In this document: positions 1 through 6,200 of the stretch, piece after piece | Numbering within the stretch: the stretch's first letter is position 1 | Layout: each line of letters starts with the position of its first letter | From: SVEL01 sp045126475 | GTDB taxonomy: Bacteria; Bacillota; Clostridia; Lachnospirales; Lachnospiraceae | DNA length: 6,246 nucleotides | Reading direction: 5' to 3' | Assembly (NCBI GenBank): GCA_045126475.1 | Contig: JBGVOL010000027.1 | Coordinates: 1-6,246, forward strand | Program-made: the position numbers and the translations under genes | The notes under the pieces: model-generated | The model's input: the letters and a program-made list of their open reading frames with translations, nothing else | What the model was told of the DNA's origin: nothing | The model's database searches: none

Positions 1-840
1 GCCTGCTGCTCCCATACATGAATACGACAGATTTGCAATATCAGTAAAACCAAGAATTTTTGTCCAGACCTGATCCGTTATCATCTCATCACCGGTCCAT
101 ACAAAAGACACATATGATTCTTTTCTGAAACTGCTGTCTACAATAATTTCCTTTACCTGGACTATTGTGTCAAGTTCACAATCATTCATCACAACATAGT
201 CATATTTATCAGAATGTGCCTCAGGAGTCATGTTTTTATTCCATGTATGATCCTTTTCAATAACACTGTCCGGCACATTCAGATAAAGATATACTATTTC
301 CTTGGTCTCAGGCTCCGGGTCATCAAACGTCACATCAACATGATACCAGTCATTTTCCAGTTTAACCATATTCCATGCGTGTGCTACACCGTCATTTACT
401 GTCCCCGTCACCATAATACAGTCAATCCCGGCTATGTCCATAAGCATTTTGAATGCTTTTGCATACCCTTCGCATACAGCGACACCCTTCACAAATACAC
501 CATATGGACTAAAATCATCTTCTGTCAGTGTATCATTGTCTATGGCCTCTTTATTGTACCTGCAGTTTCTGACAATATAGTCATGGGCTGCCAGCACTTT
601 TTCATAATCGTCACCGCAATTTTCTATATACAGTCGGTAAATTGTTGATGCTTCATTAAATGCATCGAGATTTTTGTCTGTCAGATCCTTTGTATCATTG
701 CTCAGATACATTTCTCTGTAATCATATTCCGAATCATAATCATCCCCCGAAAATCTGTCTGCCAGTTCCGAAAGTTTGCAGCCGTGCAATGTCATTATAA
801 GAACTAAAAGCAATAATAATACCGGTCTTTTTTTAATCAT
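1..840 (-). CDS. Transglutaminase-like domain lipoprotein (3' end outside window)
   Basis: Translating the minus strand from the ATG at 838-840 gives 280 uninterrupted residues that run off the left edge, so the C-terminus is missing. Residues 1-21 form a lipoprotein-like signal: Lys-Lys-Arg, a Leu-rich core, then LHGC with Cys21 as the probable lipidated residue; His at -2 is atypical. Residues about 80-175 resemble a bacterial transglutaminase-like (cysteine protease fold) domain, with Cys123 in VCEGYAKAF, His154 in VAHAWNMV and Asp169 in WYHVDVTFDDP as an intact triad. The segment after about 176 is not recognised. The ribosome site AGGGGAG (848-854) lies 7 bases upstream, inside the preceding gene, whose end overlaps this start by 8 bases, so translation is probably coupled. 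A surface-anchored peptidase or crosslinking enzyme is likely; the substrate is unknown. Confidence 0.85.
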   Translation of the reverse strand, partial: MIKKRPVLLLLLVLIMTLHGCKLSELADRFSGDDYDSEYDYREMYLSNDTKDLTDKNLDAFNEASTIYRLYIENCGDDYEKVLAAHDYIVRNCRYNKEAIDNDTLTEDDFSPYGVFVKGVAVCEGYAKAFKMLMDIAGIDCIMVTGTVNDGVAHAWNMVKLENDWYHVDVTFDDPEPETKEIVYLYLNVPDSVIEKDHTWNKNMTPEAHSDKYDYVVMNDCELDTIVQVKEIIVDSSFRKESYVSFVWTGDEMITDQVWTKILGFTDIANLSYSCMGAAG

Positions 841-1765
841 TTCCGTTCTCCCCTGAGCCACTGTTCTTTTTTCCAACATGCTCATGAGTAAAGAGATGGT
901 CCTGACAATACTCATAATTGCCCTCGCACTTTGAACAAAATCTGAATACAAGTCCCTCCCCGTCATTTTCTGTTCTGCCGCAAATTGCACATTTATGCTT
1001 AGATATACCGCTTGATGTTCTCACCTGTCTCCGATATGTCTGCTTACGCTTAACCTCCTTCGGGGAATATCTCTTATAGTTTCTTGTTCCAAAATAGAAT
1101 AAGATAAAATTCAAAAGCGAGATTACAATACATACGCATGCTGCAATATATGTTTCCCTTGTAACCATTCCGCCGCTGTACATATATATTTCCAATGCGG
1201 AATATCTGAAAAGAATTGAAAGATGACTGATAAAGCTGTATCCAATGAGAATAAGGTCTGCTATTGCAAGCCATTTCATCTTAATCGGAATTATCATCAT
1301 AAACATAACCTGTGTATCAGGAAATATGCTGGCAAAGGCCAAAAACGACGTAAGGTTAAGGTAATAGGTATCCATTGCAAGACTTATACCGTTTCCCGTT
1401 GTCAGAAGCGTAACCCCATAGATAATCATGGAGCCTGCTGTCATAAAGAACCATCCTGAAAGCATGTAGAGATTGTATCTGAAGGTTCCCCAATATCTTT
1501 CAAGTGTCGTTCCTATCCAGTAATAAAACATAAACATAAATATTACAAAAATGTCTAATGACTGCGGAACGGTACATATCCATGTGAACAGTCTCCATAC
1601 CTGTCCTCTGCACACAAGCTCCGGACTAAGAGTAAGATACGAGTAAAATTCAGGTGAGATAAGCTGTGAAATATATCCTATTGCATATGCTGCAAGAACA
1701 TATGCAATAAGATTATTTATTGCAAATCTCCCATATTTTCTCTCAAGCTTATTTATAAAATTCAT
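833..1765 (-). CDS. Rhomboid-like six-helix membrane protein, catalytically dead, with C-terminal zinc module
   Basis: 310 residues from the ATG at 1765. About six hydrophobic segments fill residues 17-230. Rhomboid/derlin-type landmarks are visible: GQVWRLFTW in the first loop, then GTTLERYWGTFRYNLYMLSG leading into the next helix, and FPDTQVMFMMIIPIKMKWL where rhomboids have an FP...PVK.RWL stretch. The catalytic GxSG serine is absent (the region reads NLTSFLAFASIF) and no membrane His follows, so proteolysis is not expected. A basic linker leads to eight potential zinc ligands: C259, C262, C277, C280, C287, H290, H294 and H296. The family assignment rests on motif recognition only. The gene sits 33 bases after the upstream gene and overlaps the transglutaminase gene by 8 bases, so all three are probably co-transcribed. 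A role as membrane scaffold or client binder is inference. Confidence 0.75.
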   Translation of the reverse strand: MNFINKLERKYGRFAINNLIAYVLAAYAIGYISQLISPEFYSYLTLSPELVCRGQVWRLFTWICTVPQSLDIFVIFMFMFYYWIGTTLERYWGTFRYNLYMLSGWFFMTAGSMIIYGVTLLTTGNGISLAMDTYYLNLTSFLAFASIFPDTQVMFMMIIPIKMKWLAIADLILIGYSFISHLSILFRYSALEIYMYSGGMVTRETYIAACVCIVISLLNFILFYFGTRNYKRYSPKEVKRKQTYRRQVRTSSGISKHKCAICGRTENDGEGLVFRFCSKCEGNYEYCQDHLFTHEHVGKKNSGSGENGND

Positions 1766-1771
1766 TCTATA

Positions 1772-1776
1772 CCTCC
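1772..1776 (-). promoter_or_regulatory. Ribosome binding site that fixes the rhomboid-like start
   Basis: The minus strand reads GGAGG followed by six bases (TATAGA) and the ATG at 1765. The same frame is open upstream to a TTG at 1786, but that start would put the Shine-Dalgarno inside the coding sequence and has no comparable site of its own. The ATG at 1765 is therefore preferred. Confidence 0.8.
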
Positions 1777-1798
1777 AAAAGCACAAATACTGCTGTTC

Positions 1799-2905
1799 TT
1801 ATTTCTCTGAACGCTTTTTCATAAACAGCGAAGCGCATATAAAAGAAACAAAAATCACTGCAAATACTGATCCGACCACAAACATATCACCTGAAATTTT
1901 TGATATATTGCTATCTGCAAACTTCTTTAAAATCTCTTCACTACTGTTATTTCCAAAAACGCTTCCAAGCATACTTCTGACAAAATTAATTGCCCCTCCG
2001 GAAATCATCAATATTGCTGATGAAACTCCTGTTGCTATGGCAATATTTCTGAAAGCACTGCTCTTTTTACTTCCGTATACAACAAAAATCTGAACAAGTG
2101 AAGCGGCAACTGCAATAACCACCAATATGGCAAGTGCAATGTTTGCAAGACTTATTAACACTTTTAAGGCTGCTGTCAGATGTGATAGCTCTCCACTTTC
2201 TTTTATCTTTGCAACCTGTGCGTCTGCCACCTTATTAGCCTCATCAATATATGTACCTATACTTTCTTCTATCATAGGTACCGCAGAATCAATAACCGCA
2301 GTTTTTGTTTTAGCCTTTACTTCATCAATGTCTATTTTTTCAAGGCTGACTGAAGGCTCACCGTATACATTTTCGATTTCATTAACAATAAGAGACATTA
2401 TGTCAACATTATAATCCTTCTGGTATTGCTGCAGTACAGTACTGCTTTGCAATGTGTCAATATTGACAACATCTGATGTACGGCTGATTTCATCAAGAAT
2501 ATCATCAACTGCCTGATTTGACAGGTCTGTAACTTTGTCTATACACTTGTCCTTTACATTTCCAAGGTCTATTTCTTTATCATTTGTTATGGCATCTGTT
2601 ATGGAATTGGTCATATCCTTTACAATATCTTCTGTCAACAGTTTATCTACGACATTTTCCGTCAATCCCCCGGTGGTACCGTTCTGTGTTCCATCATCAG
2701 AAATCCGGTTTTTTATTTCAGACACAACAATCTCCTGTACCGTTGAATAGAAATCAATATTATCGAAAAATTCGTCAATGTCGGAACAATTGAGGATGCT
2801 CAGTTTTAAAGCTGCAATACCGCCTCCTGCTGCAAGCATAATAATTGTTATTAAAGTAAGAAAAAAGCCTGCTACAGCTCTTCCTGTATTCTTTTCGTTA
2901 TTCAT
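1799..2905 (-). CDS. Membrane protein of unknown family with large soluble ectodomain
   Basis: 368 residues; I do not recognise a named family. One hydrophobic helix at about 10-33 is followed by a roughly 210-residue polar region (about 36-245) rich in Asp, Glu, Ser and Ile, with a short Gly/Thr/Asn-rich stretch near residue 75 and otherwise helical character. Three more hydrophobic helices lie at about 250-276, 288-309 and 341-362, and the protein ends in a basic KKRSEK tail. With four helices and a positive tail inside, the big domain would face outward. The ATG at 2905 has AGGAGG (2911-2916) five bases upstream. It is the first gene of the three-gene minus-strand operon and has a sigma-A-like promoter in the divergent gap. 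The layout recalls envelope sensors or secretion accessories, but no motif supports a specific job. Confidence 0.8.
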   Translation of the reverse strand: MNNEKNTGRAVAGFFLTLITIIMLAAGGGIAALKLSILNCSDIDEFFDNIDFYSTVQEIVVSEIKNRISDDGTQNGTTGGLTENVVDKLLTEDIVKDMTNSITDAITNDKEIDLGNVKDKCIDKVTDLSNQAVDDILDEISRTSDVVNIDTLQSSTVLQQYQKDYNVDIMSLIVNEIENVYGEPSVSLEKIDIDEVKAKTKTAVIDSAVPMIEESIGTYIDEANKVADAQVAKIKESGELSHLTAALKVLISLANIALAILVVIAVAASLVQIFVVYGSKKSSAFRNIAIATGVSSAILMISGGAINFVRSMLGSVFGNNSSEEILKKFADSNISKISGDMFVVGSVFAVIFVSFICASLFMKKRSEK

Positions 2906-2941
2906 TTTAGCCTCCTGTCAATTAAACTCTATGATAATACT

Positions 2942-2970
2942 AATATACATTAATGTTGTAACATTTACAA
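2942..2970 (-). promoter_or_regulatory. Candidate sigma-A promoter for the envelope operon
   Basis: On the minus strand TTGTAA (2965-2970, 4 of 6 matches to TTGACA) is separated by 17 bases from TATATT (2942-2947, 5 of 6 matches to TATAAT). Transcription would start near 2935, about 30 bases before the ATG at 2905. The -35 box is also the right arm of the 15-bp palindrome at 2956-2970. Confidence 0.5.
2956..2970. repeat. Perfect 15-bp palindrome, operator-like
   Basis: TTGTAA (2956-2961), a CAT spacer and TTACAA (2965-2970) form a perfect inverted repeat in the gap between the divergent aroF and membrane-protein genes. It covers the -35 box of the leftward promoter and lies 21 bases upstream of the -35 of the rightward one. 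A third TTGTAA copy is the aroF -35 itself (2992-2997). This is the size and placement of a dimeric repressor site, but the regulator is unknown and AT-rich DNA can produce such repeats by chance. Confidence 0.4.
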
Positions 2971-2991
2971 GCATATTGATAAGTCTTTCCC

Positions 2992-3020
2992 TTGTAAAAA
3001 ACGAACCTTTGTACTATAAT
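2992..3020 (+). promoter_or_regulatory. Sigma-A promoter of the DAHP synthase gene
   Basis: TTGTAA (2992-2997) is followed by a 17-base spacer and a perfect TATAAT (3015-3020). The expected transcription start is near 3027, giving a leader of only about 35 bases. That is too short for a T-box, trp-type attenuator or riboswitch, so transcript-level control by an aromatic amino acid leader is not apparent. Confidence 0.7.
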
Positions 3021-3061
3021 GTTCTATGGTTTTAACACAAATAACGAAAGGACGTTTTAAA

Positions 3062-4090
3062 ATGAGTTTTGAATTTATACGAAAGCTTCCGACACCACAG
3101 GAAATTAAAGAACAGTATCCGGTTCCTTCTGAACTGGTTACATTAAAAGAAAATAGAGACAAACAGATTGCTGATGTTTTTACGGGAAAGTCCGATAAGT
3201 TTCTTATGATTATCGGTCCATGCTCTGCTGATAACGAAGACGCAGTCATTGATTATGTTACAAGACTTGCAAAAGTTCAGGAAAAAGTAGCTGACAAGCT
3301 TATCCTTATACCAAGAATATATACAAACAAACCACGTACAACCGGTCAGGGCTATAAAGGTATGCTCCATCAGCCTGATCCTGAGAAAAAACCTGATATG
3401 TTAAATGGTCTTTTATCAATCAGACATATGCACATACGTTCAATGAAAGAAACAGGACTTACGGCTGCCGATGAGATGCTTTATCCTGAAAATTACCGCT
3501 ACTTCTCAGATATTTTATCATATGTTGCCATAGGAGCCCGTTCTGTAGAAGACCAGCAGCATCGTCTCACGGCATCAGGAATGGATATTCCATGCGGAAT
3601 GAAGAATCCCACAAGCGGAAATCTTTCAGTAATGCTTAACTCTGTAATTGCAGCTCAATCAGAACATACATTCCTCTACAGAGGCTGGGAGGTAAATACA
3701 ACAGGCAATCCGCTTGTACATACAATCCTTCGCGGTTCCGTTAACAAGCATGAGCAGGCTATTCCTAACTATCATTATGAGGATTTAAGACTTCTCTACG
3801 ACTTATATCAGCAGAAAAACCTGTTAAATCCTGCTGTTATTGTTGATGCAAATCATTCTAATTCAAATAAGCAGTACATGGAACAGATTCGTATCACAAA
3901 AGACATACTCCACAGCCGCAATAACTCTACAGAGCTTAAAGGCTTTGTAAAGGGTATAATGATTGAAAGTTATATTGAGGGTGGCTGTCAGAAAATCGGT
4001 GAGCACATCTACGGAAAATCAATAACTGACCCTTGTCTCGGATGGGATGATACTGAAAACCTTCTCTACCATGTTGCAGACCTTGTATAA
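3062..4090 (+). CDS. aroF: 3-deoxy-7-phosphoheptulonate (DAHP) synthase, class I AroFGH type
   Basis: Cytosolic enzyme condensing phosphoenolpyruvate and erythrose 4-phosphate to DAHP, the entry step of the shikimate pathway to aromatic amino acids. The 342-residue length is typical of the E. coli AroF/G/H-like class. All metal and active-site landmarks are present: Cys54 in IIGPCSAD, Arg85 and Lys90 in IPRIYTNKPRTT, Lys181 in GMKNPTSG, Arg224 in TILRGS, His265 in VDANHSNSNKQ, Glu302 in IMIESYIEGG and Asp323 in SITDPCLGWDD. The start at 3062 has AAAGGA (3047-3052) nine bases upstream; an in-frame ATG at 3026 coincides with the expected transcription start and is unlikely. The gene stands alone between its own promoter and terminator. 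Sequence in the region that forms the effector pocket of AroG differs (see findings), so the feedback inhibitor, if any, cannot be named. The symbol is by class, not by inhibitor specificity. Confidence 0.95.
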   Translation: MSFEFIRKLPTPQEIKEQYPVPSELVTLKENRDKQIADVFTGKSDKFLMIIGPCSADNEDAVIDYVTRLAKVQEKVADKLILIPRIYTNKPRTTGQGYKGMLHQPDPEKKPDMLNGLLSIRHMHIRSMKETGLTAADEMLYPENYRYFSDILSYVAIGARSVEDQQHRLTASGMDIPCGMKNPTSGNLSVMLNSVIAAQSEHTFLYRGWEVNTTGNPLVHTILRGSVNKHEQAIPNYHYEDLRLLYDLYQQKNLLNPAVIVDANHSNSNKQYMEQIRITKDILHSRNNSTELKGFVKGIMIESYIEGGCQKIGEHIYGKSITDPCLGWDDTENLLYHVADLV

Positions 4091-4096
4091 AAAATC

Positions 4097-4125
4097 AAAA
4101 GCCGCATCTGCGGCTTTTTTCTTTT
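4097..4125 (+). terminator. Rho-independent terminator of aroF, probably bidirectional
   Basis: GCCGC (4101-4105), loop ATCT, GCGGC (4110-4114) and a T6 run, then C and T5. Flanking A and T residues extend the stem to about nine pairs. It begins six bases after the aroF stop codon. Read on the minus strand the hairpin is followed by TTTTGATTTTTT, so it can also end the convergent recombinase transcript arriving from the right. Confidence 0.9.
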
Positions 4126-4128
4126 TAT

Positions 4129-4869
4129 TTATATGGAATTTGTTGTTATTTCCGCTATGCCTGCCTTCGCGGCATATTCTTTAAAAAGCTTCCAGAATCC
4201 CTGACGGCTCATCTGCTTACCAAAACAATTCACAAACAGGAAATCGCATTGCCTGTTTTTCAAAAAAGTTTCCCGTCCGTTTTTAACATACTGATAAACA
4301 GCTTCACTGCTGTTTCTTCCAAACGGCACCGTTCTGTCTCTTTTTGTGCCGTGGCATGTCACATACGAATACTGAAGATTTATGTCCCAGAGTTTAATAC
4401 CTGTCAGTTCACTTACTTTCATTCCGGTGTCAAACATAAGCTCAAACATTGCTCTGTCACGCAGCCCCCTTGCATCCCCACATTCAATACAATGAATAAA
4501 CCTTCTTTTATCTTCATCGGAAATCTTATTCTCTGTTGTCTTAGTCTTAACAATCTGTTCAGGAGCATTGATATTCTCTGTCGGTTCACGCATAATATAA
4601 CCATTGTTAATCATACACCTGAAAAATGTCTTTATAGACGAAATGTTCCTTGAAATTGTTGCAGGAGATTTTCCTGTTTTTTCAAGATACAACACATAAG
4701 AATTTATATTCGTGCAATTAATTTTCTCCACATCTGTTATACCGAGAGTTGCAAAATATTCTTTCATACCTCTTAAATCTCTGCGATACGAATCAAGTGT
4801 GTTTTTTGAAGAACGTTTAATCTTCTCCATGTAATTCATAAAAAACTCAATCTTTTCATCCATGTGCAT
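4129..4869 (-). CDS. xerD: C-terminally truncated XerD-like tyrosine recombinase, probably inactive
   Basis: 246 residues against about 295 for XerC/XerD. Residues 4-90 match the N-terminal SAM-like DNA-binding domain (TLDSYRRDLRGMKEYF, SPATISRNISSIKTFFR), and 115-240 match the first part of the catalytic domain. The motif carrying catalytic Arg I reads DTGMKVSELTGIKLWDI, with Lys151 instead of Arg. The beta-hairpin GKG-x-KxR reads HGTKRDR, so the catalytic Lys is displaced. The protein ends ITTNSI followed by TAA, where family members continue ITPHxLRHxF; the HxxR, His/Trp and Tyr nucleophile are all missing. No remainder is seen downstream, because the aroF terminator and aroF follow at once. 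Start: the ATG at 4869 has AGGAG (4875-4879) five bases upstream; ATG 4863 is possible. Its place after nudF and spoIIM argues it is a decayed chromosomal xerD rather than a phage integrase. Confidence 0.8.
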   Translation of the reverse strand: MHMDEKIEFFMNYMEKIKRSSKNTLDSYRRDLRGMKEYFATLGITDVEKINCTNINSYVLYLEKTGKSPATISRNISSIKTFFRCMINNGYIMREPTENINAPEQIVKTKTTENKISDEDKRRFIHCIECGDARGLRDRAMFELMFDTGMKVSELTGIKLWDINLQYSYVTCHGTKRDRTVPFGRNSSEAVYQYVKNGRETFLKNRQCDFLFVNCFGKQMSRQGFWKLFKEYAAKAGIAEITTNSI

Positions 4870-4906
4870 CAATACTCCTGCTCATCCGTCCTGTACTCTG
4901 TTATAT

Positions 4907-4936
4907 AGTATATATCATTATTACAATTCTTCGCAA
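4907..4936 (-). promoter_or_regulatory. Weak candidate promoter for the XerD-like gene
   Basis: In the 74-base gap after spoIIM the minus strand has TTGCGA (4931-4936, 4 of 6) and TATACT (4907-4912, 5 of 6) with an 18-base spacer, about 37 bases ahead of the start codon. The gap is very AT-rich, so such matches are easily found by chance, and readthrough from spoIIM is equally possible. Confidence 0.3.
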
Positions 4937-4943
4937 GATATTT

Positions 4944-5567
4944 TTATCTGTTGTCAAACATACTTCTTACAAAAGGAAAATTTCCGTAAGCTTCTAAAAA
5001 TGCTGTACATACTATCAATGCTGCCTCAATTGCCATCCCTTTTAAAACAGACATTGCCACACCTTCATTTCTTATATTTTCCTTGATTTTTATTCCGAAG
5101 TAAAGTGTAAAAACAATCATGGGCACATATGAAAAATAGTGGGGAAATATTGACATCACATACAGCAGTACACCACCTGTTCCATATGTCAGTGTTGCTG
5201 AAGATATCAGTATTGATATGGCAAGTCCTTTATATATACAGTAGACATAATTTGCAATCATACCGAAATTGGTAAAGTTCAATGCAATAAGGATAGCGGT
5301 CTCCAAAGCATATTTCTTTATACAAAATATGTTGAATGACCATTTATTAAATTGCATCGAATCCGGATTGTTTATTCCGTCAATAAAATACTCGCTGTAA
5401 ATTCCTATCTGACCTGCATATCTTCCCGCGAGAAAATTCATCATCAGTGTCCCTGCAATTATTCCACCCCAAAATGCAATAAACAGACGATGATTACGTT
5501 TTATCTTCATCGCCTGTATATCAAATGTTTTTAAACCGATTGGAAAACGTTTCAGTATCTTACCCAT
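4944..5567 (-). CDS. spoIIM: Stage II sporulation protein M (SpoIIM)
   Basis: Integral membrane protein which, with SpoIID and SpoIIP, drives peptidoglycan remodelling during engulfment of the forespore; it acts in the mother-cell membrane. The 207 residues compare with about 215 in B. subtilis. A basic N-terminal segment (MGKILKRF, KIKRNHR) precedes about five hydrophobic helices starting at residue 28. Family landmarks include YKGLAISILISS, the GGVLLYVMSIFPHYF stretch with FPH at 141-143 followed by YVPMIVF, and the late helix ending FLEAYGNFPF with Glu192. The ATG at 5567 has GAGGAGA (5572-5578) just upstream. It lies between nudF (96-base gap) and the xerD-like gene (74-base gap), the same order as in B. 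subtilis. A sigma-E-like promoter sits in the upstream gap, fitting the known mother-cell control of this gene. Confidence 0.88.
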   Translation of the reverse strand: MGKILKRFPIGLKTFDIQAMKIKRNHRLFIAFWGGIIAGTLMMNFLAGRYAGQIGIYSEYFIDGINNPDSMQFNKWSFNIFCIKKYALETAILIALNFTNFGMIANYVYCIYKGLAISILISSATLTYGTGGVLLYVMSIFPHYFSYVPMIVFTLYFGIKIKENIRNEGVAMSVLKGMAIEAALIVCTAFLEAYGNFPFVRSMFDNR

Positions 5568-5619
5568 AATATCTCCTCACATTATCAAGAAAGTCTGACA
5601 GAATTACTTCAGCTTTTTA

Positions 5620-5648
5620 AATATATGTGTTAGGGACAAATATATGAC
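5620..5648 (-). promoter_or_regulatory. Sigma-E-like (mother-cell) promoter of spoIIM
   Basis: On the minus strand GTCATATA (5641-5648) is followed by a 13-base spacer and CATATATT (5620-5627). The sigma-E -10 consensus is about CATAYAHT, matched at every position, and the -35 consensus centres on CATATT-like sequence with a 13-15 base spacer. Transcription would start near 5613, about 45 bases before the spoIIM ATG. The same bases contain TATATT, but no TTGACA-like hexamer lies 16-18 bases upstream of it, so a sigma-A reading is weaker. Confidence 0.6.
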
Positions 5649-5663
5649 TAAAACATACTGCTG

Positions 5664-6200
5664 TTACTTACAATACTTGTGATAATATGCCATTATTGCC
5701 GATACTGTCTTACTGTCCTGAATGGTTGAGTTGTACACCATTTCAACAAGTTCATCAATGGTATATTCCTCCACCTCAACAAACTCACCTTCATCAAGGT
5801 GCTGATGTGATTTTACAAGATTTCTTGCTACATATATCTCTATCTTCTCATTACAGAAGGCAATAGTTGTTCTGACAGTTATCAGATGTTCAAGATTATC
5901 TGACTTGTATCCGGTTTCCTCCTCAAGTTCTCTGGCCGCGCATACAATCCCCGGTTCATCCGTTCCATTAAGTCCACCCGCAGGTATTTCTATTGTAAAT
6001 CTGTCAAGAGCATTTCTGTACTGACGCACCATGAGAATTTTCCCCTCATCTGTCACAGGCATAACTGCAGCGGCACCCTTATGTCCTATAAAATCATAAT
6101 CCTGTATATTTCCGTCAGGTGATTGTACCTTATCCCTGTATAAATCAATAATTGCACCCTTGTACACAAGTTCTCTGCTTAACCTTTTCAGTGGTTCCAT
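5664..6200 (-). CDS. nudF: Nudix hydrolase, ADP-ribose pyrophosphatase type
   Basis: 178 residues, normal for NudF/ADP-ribose pyrophosphatase, which splits ADP-ribose into AMP and ribose 5-phosphate in the cytosol. The Nudix box is intact from Gly76 to Tyr98 (G-x5-E-x7-REL-EE-TGY, with metal ligands Arg90, Glu91, Glu94 and Glu95). Upstream it has the typical RQYR (59-62) and IEIPAG (70-75). After the box, FCNEKIEIYVA matches the SPGFxxEKIxIYLA segment of the subfamily, but the SPG residues read TIA, so the subfamily-marking proline is missing and substrate preference is a little uncertain. The ATG at 6200 has GAGAGGGG (6208-6215) seven bases upstream. It heads the visible nudF - spoIIM - xerD cluster; its promoter lies beyond or at the right edge and is not seen. 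Confidence 0.88.
   Translation of the reverse strand: MEPLKRLSRELVYKGAIIDLYRDKVQSPDGNIQDYDFIGHKGAAAVMPVTDEGKILMVRQYRNALDRFTIEIPAGGLNGTDEPGIVCAARELEEETGYKSDNLEHLITVRTTIAFCNEKIEIYVARNLVKSHQHLDEGEFVEVEEYTIDELVEMVYNSTIQDSKTVSAIMAYYHKYCK

Noticed and set aside
214..648. 144-residue plus-strand frame
   Set aside because: It is antisense to the transglutaminase gene, which has a full catalytic triad; the plus-strand product is rich in Cys, His and Ile with no domain and no ribosome site.
1766..1786. TTG start at 1786 giving a 317-residue rhomboid-like protein
   Set aside because: The GGAGG site at 1772-1776 would fall inside the coding sequence, and it is ideally placed for the ATG at 1765.
3026..3061. 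ATG at 3026 extending the DAHP synthase by 12 residues
   Set aside because: It lies at the expected transcription start six bases after the -10 box and has no ribosome site; the ATG at 3062 has AAAGGA upstream and gives the usual family N-terminus.
3021..3061. T-box or amino-acid attenuator leader ahead of aroF
   Set aside because: The predicted leader is only about 35 bases with no specifier stem or anti-terminator.
2965..3249. 94-residue minus-strand frame across the aroF promoter and 5' end
   Set aside because: It covers a clear promoter and the antisense of conserved DAHP synthase motifs, so it is a shadow frame.
4129..4170. Frameshift as the cause of the short recombinase
   Set aside because: No frame on the minus strand below 4150 shows an HxxRHxF-like continuation; the sequence passes straight into the aroF terminator and antisense aroF.
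4249..4653. 134-residue plus-strand frame opposite the recombinase gene
   Set aside because: The minus strand encodes recognisable Xer motifs throughout; the plus-strand product resembles no protein I know.
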